Part shown: positions 42,947-52,086 of the stretch, one piece after another | Numbering within the stretch: position 1 is the first letter of the stretch | Layout: each line of letters opens with the position of its first letter | From: JBOGXA01 sp050694175 | Lineage (GTDB): Bacteria; Actinomycetota; CADDZG01; WHSQ01 | Length of the DNA stretch: 64,000 nucleotides | Direction: 5' to 3' | NCBI GenBank assembly: GCA_050694175.1 | Contig: JBOGXA010000012.1 | Coordinates: 36,506-100,505, forward strand | Notes under the pieces: generated by a model | Databases searched by the model: none | What the model saw: only the letters and a program-made list of their open reading frames with translations | What the model was told of the DNA's origin: nothing | Position numbers and translations under genes: made by a program

Positions 42947-43621
42947 TCAGTTCCTGGCCGCGGGAAGTGCGCGCGGCGCAGCCTGCCGGCTTGGCGCATG
43001 CGGTGGGCTGGCTGAATCGAGACAGGTAACGACCAACGCGTAGGAACCGCTGGAGCCTCCTCCCGGCACCCACCACTCGAGCATGTATGTGCTGCCGTAG
43101 TAGGTGTTCTGTCCCATCAGATGATTGGGATTGTTGACCGAGCCCGTGTAGAAACCCCCGTCCAGGGCCATGTCGCCCGAATCGCATGAAAGCTCGGCCT
43201 TACGACCTCCAGTCCGGCCGTCGGCGACGCCCGACGTGTAGTTGCCGAACACCTTGTAGATCTTTGCAGGCGTGACGAAGGCCGAAGAGTCCTGGCCGTC
43301 GAGCAAGTCGGAGTCCGCAGCCTTGGCTCCCGCTCCCAGGAAGGCGGACGAATCCTGACCATCGAGAAGATCCGAATCGAGGGCCTTCGAGATGATGTCG
43401 TTTGGCAGCGTGCCGGATCCGTCCGTTGCCACGAGCTTTCTCTTGCGCTGATCCGCTGTGGCGCCAGCACCCACAGCGTGCTTACCGTCGACCTTGTCCG
43501 CGTTGTGGGCGAAGAGCGCGTGTTGCACACCGTGGGCAAGTGCCGGGCCCCCCGCCGTCACGGCTGCGGTGACCATTGCCACCACGATCGTCTGCGCATT
43601 TCTGCTTATGAGCTGAAGCAT
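42947..43621 (-). CDS. Exported repeat protein
   Basis: Protein of 224 aa with a signal-peptide-like N-terminus (IVVAMVTAAVTAGGPALA). A 13-residue unit DSDLLDGQDSSAF occurs twice (about residues 83-95 and 104-116) after VDGKHAVGAGA. A beta-rich C-terminal part with two cysteine pairs (ELSCDSGD, LVVTCLDS) follows. The repeat type is seen in actinobacterial surface proteins with collagen-like or tail-fibre-like architecture; this is inference. No catalytic motif. Confidence 0.7.
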   Translation of the reverse strand: MLQLISRNAQTIVVAMVTAAVTAGGPALAHGVQHALFAHNADKVDGKHAVGAGATADQRKRKLVATDGSGTLPNDIISKALDSDLLDGQDSSAFLGAGAKAADSDLLDGQDSSAFVTPAKIYKVFGNYTSGVADGRTGGRKAELSCDSGDMALDGGFYTGSVNNPNHLMGQNTYYGSTYMLEWWVPGGGSSGSYALVVTCLDSASPPHAPSRQAAPRALPAARN

Positions 43622-43722
43622 GAATCCCTCCTCTTATTACCTGTTATTTCCAGGCCAGGTCGTCCAGAGTGAGGGAGCAAGGACCCGCCGTCTACGGGGT
43701 TCGGCTACGCAATTGGAAGGAA

Positions 43723-45768
43723 TTAGTCGCCGTATTGTGGGACGACGACGAGTCCCTTTACGCCGGAGAGCCCCAGGAGATCCTTTTCACCGCTCTCGTC
43801 CACCAGATAGAGCTGATCTCCGTCGCCGACGAGCCAGGCGCGGTTGTCGTCGGTCGTCCATCCCTGGTCAGCTTCGTAATCGAGATTCCCGGCCGGCACG
43901 GCGAACAGGTCGAGGCCCGGCGGCAACACGTCGTCGATCCCCAGCACCTTCTCGGCAGGACCCCACCCCGACTCGGGATCGCCGGGGATCTCGACTAGTT
44001 CCGCCGTCGTGAAGGCGAAGTCGGGGAAGTGACCGCAGCACAACCGGATCGCGGTCAGCACTCCCGGCTCGCGGACCGACGGCGCAACGAGCACCGATCC
44101 GTCCTCAGCAGCTTCGGGAAGTACAGGCACGGGCTCGGGATCGATCCCTTGGAGCTCCAGGGCCGCAACATCGACATTTGTGGAGGATCGCTGGAAGTAG
44201 AGCGAACCGCCGTCCGAATCCCACGCAATCTGTGGGATCCCGAGTTGCACGTCGGCGGACGCGAGCTGATAAGAGGTGTAGTTGTCCTTGAGCGGTGAGC
44301 CCACGGCAATGGCCAGCTCACCCCCGACGAGATTGACCACCCAGGCTGCCTCATCGTGAGGACCGAAAGCCGGTGCCCTGCCGCGCCCGAGTCGGATCTC
44401 TTCTCCAGTTGCCAAATCCGTAGAGATCAGCTCCGGCTGGTCCCCTGTGTTGCGCTCGTCGCGCTGAAAGATCAGTGTGCCGCCGTCGGGCGAGATCGCG
44501 GGTGACAGTTCAGGATCGGACGAAGATGCGATTGGAGCGACCGACGAATCTTGGTAGTAGGAAAAGATGTCCTCACCGTCCGTGTAATAGAAGACGATTT
44601 CGCCCGTGGGGGTCTCTGCGACGGTCGGCTGCGGAGCGGCACCCGTAGAGAGATCGACGCGGGTGACCTGGTCGGCGGTGAAGTTCGTGGCCCACACAGA
44701 TCCGTACCCGGCGGCAAGATCGTAGGGCGTGTCGGAGACGGGGATGGGCTCCTGAATCTCTACCGCATCGTCGACGTCGATGCGGTAGAGACTGCCGTCG
44801 CCCGAGCCCTCGGGACCGCCCTCCGTGACCATCGCCCACAGAGACTCTTCTCCGATCGTCAGGCTCCCGAACGTGCCTCCCAGCGCGAACCTTTTGACAA
44901 CCTGGGCTGTCTGGCGATCTATTTGCAACAGCCTTCCGTCACTCCCGCGGTAGAACCAGACATAGCGAAGCCCCGCCACCAGGTCTGCGCTGTCGCTGAC
45001 TCCCACCTGCGTGTGCGAGGTGACTTTCTGCGTGGCCGAGTCGAAGCGAACGATCTCTCCGGTGCCCTCGTCGTAGGCCCATGCCTCTGAGTCGATGAAC
45101 GAGACATCGGCGAGGTTCTCGGCGATCGGCCACGAGCCAAGGTCGTCCCCGGTGGCGTCGATTCGATGGAGGTCGCCCCCGACCTCCGCAATCCAGATGT
45201 CGTTCGCCTCACCCGCTGCGATGTCGAGGTCGGTACCGGTTCCGATTTGTGCTGCGATCTCCGTCTCATCGGTGGCGGGGTCGTACCTGTAGATGTCTCC
45301 CGTGCCACGATCGGTGACCCACACCGCCCCATGGGCAACGAGCAGATCCTCGGGCTGCTCGCCCATGCTTCCGTTCACGGTTTCGACCGCATCGGTGGCC
45401 GGATCGACGCGCGACAGGGTCCTGGATTCGGCGTTGACGACCCACACGTAACCCTCGCCGATCGCTACGCCGTCGGGCCCGTTGCCCACGCTGATACGGG
45501 CTACGTCGACCTCACGTGCGGATACCGCCGGAGTTATCGTGCGCGCCCCCTGCCGGTCGGTCTCGGGAGATGTGTCCAGAATCGCGAACGCGATGAAGGC
45601 CGCGGCCGCGGTGGCTCCCGCTGCAACTGCTCCGCCGGCCCACACCCACACCCTGCGGCGGCGCCGGCGCCGGAAGAACTCCTGCCTGGCGGCATAGGGG
45701 TCGGAAGGTCGATAGCCTTCGCTCGCCGACTTCAACGCCTCGCGCATCCTGCGCTCGTAGTCACTCAT
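43723..45768 (-). CDS. Membrane-anchored beta-propeller protein, coupled to ECF sigma factor
   Basis: Protein of 681 aa. Cytosolic N-terminus (SDYERRMREALKSASEG ... RRRRRRR), one transmembrane helix (about 45-65) and an extracellular region with repeated propeller blades (GPDGVAIGEGYVWVVNAESRTLSRVDPATDAV, repeated as WVTDRGTGDIYRYDPATDE and others), then a TolB-like part. ATG 45768 overlaps the sigma factor stop (TGATG). This resembles anti-sigma or signal-transducing partners of ECF sigma factors; that role is inferred from coupling and topology. Confidence 0.75.
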   Translation of the reverse strand: MSDYERRMREALKSASEGYRPSDPYAARQEFFRRRRRRRVWVWAGGAVAAGATAAAAFIAFAILDTSPETDRQGARTITPAVSAREVDVARISVGNGPDGVAIGEGYVWVVNAESRTLSRVDPATDAVETVNGSMGEQPEDLLVAHGAVWVTDRGTGDIYRYDPATDETEIAAQIGTGTDLDIAAGEANDIWIAEVGGDLHRIDATGDDLGSWPIAENLADVSFIDSEAWAYDEGTGEIVRFDSATQKVTSHTQVGVSDSADLVAGLRYVWFYRGSDGRLLQIDRQTAQVVKRFALGGTFGSLTIGEESLWAMVTEGGPEGSGDGSLYRIDVDDAVEIQEPIPVSDTPYDLAAGYGSVWATNFTADQVTRVDLSTGAAPQPTVAETPTGEIVFYYTDGEDIFSYYQDSSVAPIASSSDPELSPAISPDGGTLIFQRDERNTGDQPELISTDLATGEEIRLGRGRAPAFGPHDEAAWVVNLVGGELAIAVGSPLKDNYTSYQLASADVQLGIPQIAWDSDGGSLYFQRSSTNVDVAALELQGIDPEPVPVLPEAAEDGSVLVAPSVREPGVLTAIRLCCGHFPDFAFTTAELVEIPGDPESGWGPAEKVLGIDDVLPPGLDLFAVPAGNLDYEADQGWTTDDNRAWLVGDGDQLYLVDESGEKDLLGLSGVKGLVVVPQYGD

Positions 45769-46334
45769 CAATGTCGCCCTTCTGTGAGCGCAGGGCCGAG
45801 AACCTTCTCGAGCTTGGCCCGCGACTTCGCAAGTTGCGACTTGACCGTCCCCACGGAGCACTGCATGACATCCGCTATCTGTGCCTCAGGCAGATCCTCG
45901 AAGTAGCGGAGCACGACGCACGCCCGCTGGCGCTGCGGAAGTCCTTTCACCGCATCCCACACAAGGCGGCTCGTCTCGTGCCGGTCCGGGTCCCAGTCCG
46001 GCTGCCTCAATTCTTCTCGACGAAACGAAACGGCATTGACGCGCGCCTCAATCACTTTGCGGCGGATCTTGCTACGGCACAAGTTCACCACAGCTCTTCG
46101 CAGGTACGCGTCGACCCGCTCGTAGTCGCGGATCCGTCCCCATCCGGAGAATGTCTTAATCAGGGCCTCCATCACGATCTCCTCGGCAGCCGCGGCGTCG
46201 CCGATGATGACGTAGGCGAGCCTGCACATGGGCGCGTAGTTGCGATCGAAGAGAGCCGCAATCTCGCGATCGCGCTCTGCCTCCGAGCGTTCGACCACGT
46301 AGGTCCCGCCTTCCAGTGCTGAAGCCGTCCTCAC
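45768..46334 (-). CDS. ECF-type RNA polymerase sigma factor
   Basis: Protein of 188 aa with sigma-70 region 2 (FDRNYAPMCRLAYVIIGDAAAAEEIVMEALIKTF, YERVDAYLRRAVVNLCRSKIRRK) and region 4 (VKGLPQRQRACVVLRYFEDLPEAQIADVMQCSVGTVKSQLAKSRAKLE). It belongs to the SigE-like extracytoplasmic function group. GTG 46334 is the ORF start; a GTG inside TYVVERSEAE is an alternative. The next gene is translationally coupled and may encode its anti-sigma. A hairpin with 9-bp arms (46342-46362) lies just upstream of the start. Confidence 0.93.
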   Translation of the reverse strand: MRTASALEGGTYVVERSEAERDREIAALFDRNYAPMCRLAYVIIGDAAAAEEIVMEALIKTFSGWGRIRDYERVDAYLRRAVVNLCRSKIRRKVIEARVNAVSFRREELRQPDWDPDRHETSRLVWDAVKGLPQRQRACVVLRYFEDLPEAQIADVMQCSVGTVKSQLAKSRAKLEKVLGPALTEGRH

Positions 46335-46341
46335 GGCCGAA

Positions 46342-46362
46342 CTCCTCGCATCGTGCGAGGAG
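46342..46362 (-). promoter_or_regulatory. Hairpin next to the sigma factor start
   Basis: CTCCTCGCA-TCG-TGCGAGGAG (9 bp arms) ends 8 bp from the GTG start of the sigma gene on the minus strand. It could hide the ribosome-binding region or act as an operator. Its function is not known. Confidence 0.4.
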
Positions 46363-46448
46363 ACGCCCGACGGACCATCTGGGTTGCCCGCCCGAACAGA
46401 CTAATTCGGCCTCACGTGGGGATCGGGATTCCACCCGTTGCGAGCGTG

Positions 46449-46466
46449 ACCGGCTCCGGAGCCGGT
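46449..46466 (+). promoter_or_regulatory. 18-bp perfect palindrome, candidate operator
   Basis: ACCGGCTCCGGAGCCGGT is a perfect 18-bp palindrome between the divergent sigma factor and acyl-CoA dehydrogenase genes. TATCGT (46473-46478), a TANNNT -10 motif, follows 7 bp later, and GTG 46485 is six bases after that, so the dehydrogenase mRNA may be leaderless and the palindrome would overlap its promoter. A dimeric repressor could bind here. Confidence 0.5.
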
Positions 46467-46484
46467 GAGGGCTATCGTTGTGGC

Positions 46485-47648
46485 GTGGACTTCGGCATCC
46501 CATCCGAGTACGCGGAGCTGCAGCGCAACATCGTCGAGTTCATCGATCGCGAGCTGCGCCCGCTCGAAGAGGCCGACCTCGACCCCGAATCCGACGAGAT
46601 CCCGGTTGAGCTGCGCGATCGGGTGCGGCGCCGATCCGCGGAGCTGGGTTTCTACGCGGCCGACTTCCCCGAGGACCTCGGCGGCAGCGGCCTTCCTCAA
46701 CTCGGGATGGTCTTGATGCGAGAGGCGGCGGCGCGAACCGGCTGCCGCCTCGCGGGGTTCGCGACCTACGGCCCGGAAGGCCCCACCGGAGTCCTGCTGT
46801 CGGCAACCGACGAGCAGAAGAAGAAATACCTCGCCCCCCTGATCACCGCCGAGCAATCCATGTGCTTCGCGCTCACCGAGCCGGACGCGGGCTCCGACGC
46901 GCAGAGCATACGAACGACGGCCACGGCCGCCGGCGATGAATGGGTACTCAACGGCACCAAGCACTTCATCACCAACGGGAACTGGGCGGACTTCGCGCTC
47001 GTGTTCGCGGTGACGGATAGGGACTTGAAGGGTTCCGGGGGCATCACAGCATTCCTGGTCGAGAAGGGCACCCCCGGCTTCGAAGTCGGCCGAGCGCAGC
47101 GAGGAATGGTTGAAGGAGAAGGACAGTTCGAGCTTGTCTTCAGAGACTGTCGTGTCGGCTCGGATCAGATCCTCGGTGGGCCCGATTGTGTCGGCATGGG
47201 TTTCTACGCGGCGATGCAGTTCCTTGCGATGGGCCGCCTCTCAATCGCCGCAGCGTGCAACGGAATAGCCGACTTCTGCCTGAACCTCGGAGTCGACCAC
47301 GCAAAGAACCGCGTGGCGTTCGATCGGCCGATAGGCAAGAACCAGTACGTGCAGGGCCACATCGTCGACTCGCTGATAGAGATCAAGGCGTCCAAACTGA
47401 TGACCTACGAGTGCGCCTACAAGTACGACAACGGCGACCCGGTCGTGCAGGAGTCCTCGATCGTCAAGCTCTACTCGTCCGAGATGGTCAACCGCGTGGT
47501 CGACCGGATGATCCAGGTGCACGGAGGGATGGGGTGGATGCGCGAGCTGCCGCTCGAACGCATTTACAGGCTGGTCCGGATCTTCACGCTCGTTGAGGGC
47601 ACATCAGAGATCCAGAAGTACATCATCGCCAAGACGCTCGGTCTGTGA
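46485..47648 (+). CDS. Acyl-CoA dehydrogenase
   Basis: FAD enzyme of 387 aa that introduces a double bond into acyl-CoA. Conserved: AEQSMCFALTEPDAGSDAQSI, WVLNGTKHFITNGNWADF, DRPIGKNQYVQGHIVDS, QVHGGMGWMRELPLERIYRLVRIFTLVEGTSEIQ (catalytic Glu region). GTG 46485 is chosen because homology begins there and a TANNNT box lies six bases upstream. It is divergent from the sigma factor and not clearly in an operon. Confidence 0.94.
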   Translation: MDFGIPSEYAELQRNIVEFIDRELRPLEEADLDPESDEIPVELRDRVRRRSAELGFYAADFPEDLGGSGLPQLGMVLMREAAARTGCRLAGFATYGPEGPTGVLLSATDEQKKKYLAPLITAEQSMCFALTEPDAGSDAQSIRTTATAAGDEWVLNGTKHFITNGNWADFALVFAVTDRDLKGSGGITAFLVEKGTPGFEVGRAQRGMVEGEGQFELVFRDCRVGSDQILGGPDCVGMGFYAAMQFLAMGRLSIAAACNGIADFCLNLGVDHAKNRVAFDRPIGKNQYVQGHIVDSLIEIKASKLMTYECAYKYDNGDPVVQESSIVKLYSSEMVNRVVDRMIQVHGGMGWMRELPLERIYRLVRIFTLVEGTSEIQKYIIAKTLGL

Positions 47649-47712
47649 TGAGCGCGCGTCCGAAGTAGGTTGTTTGCTTCGGCCGGTGTAACAAGAGCGA
47701 TTGGAGGGGACC

Positions 47713-48429
47713 ATGGCACAGCTACCGGACGGTCTGAAAATCACTTGGCTCGGACACGCAACCTTCCTTATTGGTACCCCGTCGGGAGCACGCGTCCTGA
47801 TCGATCCGTGGGTGATGGGTAACCCTGCCTGCCCCGACGACCACAAGGACGTCGGCGATCTCGACGCCGTGCTCATCACGCATGCGCACTTCGATCACAT
47901 CGGCGACGCCGTCGAGATTGGCAAGAAAACCGGCGCACAGATCGTTTCCACTCCGGAGACCTCGCACTGGCTGGGGTCGAAAGGCCTCGACAACCTGATC
48001 GAGATGAACAAGGGGGGAACCGTCGAAGTGGCCGGGTGCAGAGCGCACATGGTCCATGCGGTCCACTCGTGTGGGATCACCGATGGCGACCAGATCCTTT
48101 ACGGAGGAGAGGCCGCCGGCTACGTCATCGAGTTCGAGGACGGGTTCAAGCTGTATCACTCAGGAGATACCGCGGTGTTCTCCGACATGGCTCTGATCGG
48201 CAAGCTGCTCGCACCCGACTGGGCCATGCTGCCGATCGGAGACCACTACACGATGGGTCCACGCTCCGCGGCGGAGGCCGTGCGAATGCTGGGCGTCAAG
48301 ACGGTCGTCCCCATGCACTTCGGAACGTTCCCCGTGCTTGTTGGAACGCCCGATGATCTGCGCAAGGAAGCGGACGATGTCTCCGGCCTCGAGGTCGTGG
48401 ACCTCGCGCCGGGAGGGACCGTCGGCTAA
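47713..48429 (+). CDS. UPF0173 metal-dependent hydrolase
   Basis: Metallo-beta-lactamase-fold hydrolase of 238 aa. Metal-site motifs are TWLGHATFLI, LITHAHFDHIGDAVEIG, HSCGITDG, HSGDTAVFSD, ADWAMLPIGDHYTMGPRSAAEA and PMHFGTFPVL. ATG 47713 fits the conserved start. It is about 60 bp downstream of the acyl-CoA dehydrogenase, and its substrate is unknown. Confidence 0.92.
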   Translation: MAQLPDGLKITWLGHATFLIGTPSGARVLIDPWVMGNPACPDDHKDVGDLDAVLITHAHFDHIGDAVEIGKKTGAQIVSTPETSHWLGSKGLDNLIEMNKGGTVEVAGCRAHMVHAVHSCGITDGDQILYGGEAAGYVIEFEDGFKLYHSGDTAVFSDMALIGKLLAPDWAMLPIGDHYTMGPRSAAEAVRMLGVKTVVPMHFGTFPVLVGTPDDLRKEADDVSGLEVVDLAPGGTVG

Positions 48430-49034
48430 GCCCCCGCGCGTTTAAGGCTCACGATCACGGACGCCGTTTCGTCAACCCGAACTTTGGCGCCCCAGCGCGC
48501 AACGATCCGCTGCATTACGAACAGCATGCGTGCGCGCCCGTCTCCGCGCTCGAGACCCTCGATCAGCTCGGCGCGGTTCTCTGGGGGCCCGCACCCGTAG
48601 ACGAGGGTGACCGCATCGGTATCGGCCTCTACTTCGTCTGTTGCCGAGCCGCCAAGCTCCGAGGCCAGATCTCGCAGGCGCGCGATCAAATCCGCGAGCA
48701 CGAAGGTATCGGCCAGGACGGCGGCCCCGGTCGATCGCTCGCCTTCCGGCGACTCGGCCTCGCCCATGGCATCGGCCGCTCCAAGGACTTCGGCGATATC
48801 GACGGTCTCGATACGCTCCGCGAGATTGTCGGCCATCAGGGCGCGCAGGTTCTGCAAGTCTTTGAAAGTCCGAGCGGCCTTTCTGGTCTCGGTCCGCAAC
48901 AGCGAGATGAACTCCTCCCGGTCGGGATGATCGGGTCGTTTGGAGACGATCTCGGCCATGCTCCAGAGACTCGATAGCAGCCCTGCGAGCTCGTGGAAGA
49001 TAACGGACTCGGCCCGTGCGTCAACGTCGGTCAT
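48426..49034 (-). CDS. Histidine-kinase-like dimerisation protein
   Basis: Protein of 202 aa with an N-terminal helical hairpin like a HisKA domain (VIFHELAGLLSSLWSMAEIV ... EEFISLLRTETRKAARTFKDL), where His in FHELA would be the phosphoacceptor, and a second domain without clear ATP-binding N or G boxes (VRVDETASVIVSLKRAGA at the end). It may be a degenerate kinase or phosphotransfer protein. ATG 49034 overlaps the upstream gene's stop (ATGA). Confidence 0.6.
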   Translation of the reverse strand: MTDVDARAESVIFHELAGLLSSLWSMAEIVSKRPDHPDREEFISLLRTETRKAARTFKDLQNLRALMADNLAERIETVDIAEVLGAADAMGEAESPEGERSTGAAVLADTFVLADLIARLRDLASELGGSATDEVEADTDAVTLVYGCGPPENRAELIEGLERGDGRARMLFVMQRIVARWGAKVRVDETASVIVSLKRAGA

Positions 49035-50035
49035 GTTTCGTCGTCCTCCCCCGGCTCCTCCAGAACATCCGTGGCTCCGATCGCGGCAGCCCACCCCGCG
49101 TCGCGATCCTCCACCGCCAGCCGCAGCACCCATCCCTCCTCTGGTTCCCCCTCGTCCCACCTGTACCAGGTGAGGTCAGATAGTGCGCGGTGGATTTCGT
49201 CCGGGACCGCGGGCCATGCGAGCCCCGCACCAACGCTTACGACGTACCACGCCATTGACCTGCCGAACGCCGCGCCCCTGCGGCGACCGTGCGCTCCCCC
49301 ACTCGCCGCCGCCCACGCCATCCGTTGAAGCGCTTCTTCGGGTTCGAGACGTCCGATCCGCAGGTCCGTCCCCGCCACCGCGGACGCGGCCCCCACGCAG
49401 TCCCCGTCGACGACGATCGCCCGCGCAGCGCCGTTGGATTCGGTCGTCCACGGAGTGACGAGATCTAGTAGCGCTCCCGTCAGCTCCTCATCGCCCGCCT
49501 CGCGCGCGGGACGAGTGTCGGCGTCGACCAGCGGAGCCTTTGGGTCCCATGGCTCGGAGACCTCCACGTGATCGGCTCGAAAGGTCGCAAGCGTGTACGT
49601 CGGCTCGAAGGGCTCGAGACGGAGGGGGAGGTCGAGGACGTCGGCATGCGCCCGCGCGTCGCCCTCGAGGATCTCCCCCCGCAGGACGCGTTCCTGTGCG
49701 ACGTATGCGGCGGTCTGCGGCGAGTCAAGGTGATCGGCTAGCTCCTCCCACTCGTGGCTCGACGCGGCGACCTCGGTGAGGGGGCCGTGTGAAAAGCGGC
49801 GCGGCTGTGGCGTGACGACCCGGGCGGCGTATTCGCCGGGAGCCTCGAGCGCGATCCGGTAGTCGATGTGATCGGCGATGGGCCAGAGCTGCTTTCCTCG
49901 CTCGAGTGCGTCCTCGCAAACATCGGCCAGATCGAATAGCTGGTCCCACTCACGACGCTCGCACAGGGAGTCGACGGCGCGCAGCAGGGCGTTCAGATCG
50001 GCCGCCTCGACGAGCTCACGAAGCTCTCGTTGCAT
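49031..50035 (-). CDS. Conserved actinobacterial hypothetical protein
   Basis: Protein of 334 aa from ATG 50035 (the frame is open to 50134). A pattern seen in actinobacterial proteins of unknown function: LLRAVDSLCERREWDQLFDLADVC, RGKQLWPIADHIDYRIALEAPGEYAARVV, GRFSHGPLTEVAASSHEWEELADHL and a C-terminal domain (GGAHGRRRGAAFGRSMAWYVV). No catalytic motif is visible. Its end overlaps the histidine-kinase-like gene by four bases, so both are probably produced together. Confidence 0.75.
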   Translation of the reverse strand: MQRELRELVEAADLNALLRAVDSLCERREWDQLFDLADVCEDALERGKQLWPIADHIDYRIALEAPGEYAARVVTPQPRRFSHGPLTEVAASSHEWEELADHLDSPQTAAYVAQERVLRGEILEGDARAHADVLDLPLRLEPFEPTYTLATFRADHVEVSEPWDPKAPLVDADTRPAREAGDEELTGALLDLVTPWTTESNGAARAIVVDGDCVGAASAVAGTDLRIGRLEPEEALQRMAWAAASGGAHGRRRGAAFGRSMAWYVVSVGAGLAWPAVPDEIHRALSDLTWYRWDEGEPEEGWVLRLAVEDRDAGWAAAIGATDVLEEPGEDDET

Positions 50036-50148
50036 CCAGCGAGAGTAGCCGTCGAGAACGGATATCCGCCTACATCGGCTCGGCGACGAACCGAGAGGCA
50101 CCCGTGGGAGATCAGGGGCACATGCTGCCCCCAAACTCCCAAGTGTGA

Positions 50149-52071
50149 TCAGGCGAGCCGGCGGGCGATGATCTTCGCGGCCCGGTTCGCGATGCCGTAG
50201 ATCGTCAGCATCGGATTGACCCCCGACGCGGTCGGAAAAGCCGACGCGTCGGTCACGTAAAGGTGCTCGATCTCGTGCGTCTCGTTGTCCGGCCCGATCG
50301 CGGACTTAGTTGGATCCACGCCCATCCGGCAGGACCCCATCTGGTGGAACGAGAAATAGGTGACCTTCCCCTTTTCGTACCCGGCGAGCGTCGTCTCTTC
50401 CGCCCACTTCCCGTGATCGTCGGCTGTTCCGGGGCGGTAACTGATCGGAGTGGCGTGCGGAGAGAAGATCTCGTTCGCCCCGGCAGCCTCCATCACCTTC
50501 CCGGCAGCGATCACTCCGTCGCCGATACGACGAGCGTCGTCCTTGCTGAGGACGTAATCGATGCGCGGGCTGCCGTCGCGGTTGAGAGTGATGCGTCCCG
50601 CCGTCTTGTCGCGAGGAAGGACCGCACAGAACGAGACTTTCCGGAACTGCTCCATTTTCTCGCGATGGTCCCTTGTCGATACCCATGGGAGCCCAACCGA
50701 TCCGCTGCCGGGGTGGATTGGCACGGTTTCGAAGATCGGTCCGTAGCCCCCGTCCCAGCTGCGGAACTCCGCCGAATAGCGGGCCTGCGTCGTGCCCTCC
50801 CACATGCGCACGTCGTCGTCGAAAATGGCCGTCGCGGCGCAGCCGGGATGAAGGTGGAGGTCGCGGCCGATGCCCTCTCGCAAACCGGTGCGAAGCAGCA
50901 AAGCGGGCGTTTCGATGGCACCGGCGGCCGCCACTACCGCACGCGCATTGACCGTGAGCCTATGGGGGCCGCATACGGCCTCCACGCCAACCGCCCGTCC
51001 TCCGTCGCCGATCCTCACGGTGCGCGCATCCGCTCCGGTAATCAGACGAGCGCCGTTCGCAGACGCGTCCTCCAGGTACGTGCGCATCGTGGATTGCTTT
51101 GCACCGATGCGACAACCGAACCCGCAGTACCCGCAATGCTCGTCCTGTGAACAACCGCGCACTGCTCTGGGCATCATGTCGACGTGCCAGCCCAGCTTCT
51201 TCAGGCCCTCTTCCATCACTTCGTCGCGACGCCCCGCCGCGCTCGAATCCGTGTTCACCCCGAGGCGCGCGCCGACCTCATCGAGCGACTCCTCGAACTC
51301 GCCGGACACGAACGCATCGATGCGGCTCTGATGCGCCCACTCCTCGAGCACGAAGTCGGGCGGGCGAAACGCGGTCGCGTAGTTGACGACCGTGCCTCCA
51401 CCCAGCGTCGATCCGGCGATTATCCGAACCGACCGATCCGCCGTCGCGAGCGTCATCCCGTACAGATACATTTCGCGAGTCGCGTCCGCCTCGACATGAT
51501 TGAAGTCGCTCTCGCTGTGATAGCCGCCCTTCTCCACCACTACGACGTCTGCCCCCGCGGCTGCGAGGTTCCCGGCCACACAGCCACCACCCGCGCCCGA
51601 ACCGACGATCACGACATCGCAGTCGAGGACGGTGTCCTCGGCGATCTCCATCGGCGACAGGCGTTTGGGTTCGTCCGGCGCGGCGCCCAGGGGGCCCGGG
51701 TAGCCGATGCGCTGCCATTCGGGCGAGGGCCGGGCGTACAGAGAAGACAGCGCCATCGACGCGAACGCATCGGCAAGCCGGCGTCGCATCGCGAGACGGT
51801 CGGACTTCCACTTCTGGATCAACCGCTCGGCACCGGCGGGCGATAGCCACGACACCGGCACGGGTTTGCCCGTAAGCAGCAGCGCACCTACGCGCGTATC
51901 AAGTGCCTTGAGCATTGCGAGGAACTGGGCGCGCTCGCCCCGATTGGCAACCTCACCGATCGCATCGAGCATCCGCTCTGGAACCTCGGGCACATAGCCC
52001 TCGCCCAGAATCCCCCGTGCGAGCGCGGCCAGCACGCCCAGCACCCGCCTGTCGCCGAGCCGCGCGTTCAT
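50149..52071 (-). CDS. GMC family oxidoreductase
   Basis: FAD-dependent oxidoreductase of 640 aa. The dinucleotide-binding motif VIVGSGAGGGCVAGNLA lies near residue 150 after a helical N-terminal domain; GSTLGGGTVVNYATAFR and C-terminal THEIEHLYVTDASAFPTASGVNPML are typical of GMC enzymes of the alcohol/sterol oxidase type. A cysteine cluster (GCSQDEHCGYCGFGCRIG) is also present. Substrate may be a long-chain alcohol or sterol. Monocistronic. Confidence 0.93.
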   Translation of the reverse strand: MNARLGDRRVLGVLAALARGILGEGYVPEVPERMLDAIGEVANRGERAQFLAMLKALDTRVGALLLTGKPVPVSWLSPAGAERLIQKWKSDRLAMRRRLADAFASMALSSLYARPSPEWQRIGYPGPLGAAPDEPKRLSPMEIAEDTVLDCDVVIVGSGAGGGCVAGNLAAAGADVVVVEKGGYHSESDFNHVEADATREMYLYGMTLATADRSVRIIAGSTLGGGTVVNYATAFRPPDFVLEEWAHQSRIDAFVSGEFEESLDEVGARLGVNTDSSAAGRRDEVMEEGLKKLGWHVDMMPRAVRGCSQDEHCGYCGFGCRIGAKQSTMRTYLEDASANGARLITGADARTVRIGDGGRAVGVEAVCGPHRLTVNARAVVAAAGAIETPALLLRTGLREGIGRDLHLHPGCAATAIFDDDVRMWEGTTQARYSAEFRSWDGGYGPIFETVPIHPGSGSVGLPWVSTRDHREKMEQFRKVSFCAVLPRDKTAGRITLNRDGSPRIDYVLSKDDARRIGDGVIAAGKVMEAAGANEIFSPHATPISYRPGTADDHGKWAEETTLAGYEKGKVTYFSFHQMGSCRMGVDPTKSAIGPDNETHEIEHLYVTDASAFPTASGVNPMLTIYGIANRAAKIIARRLA

Positions 52072-52086
52072 GGCGTCATTGATACC

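Noticed and set aside
43296..43400. Direct repeats as mobile-element ends
   Set aside because: They encode the duplicated DSDLLDGQDSSAF unit in one gene and are not at any boundary.
46401..46964. ORF opposite the acyl-CoA dehydrogenase start
   Set aside because: Overlaps a well-supported gene and has no recognisable features.
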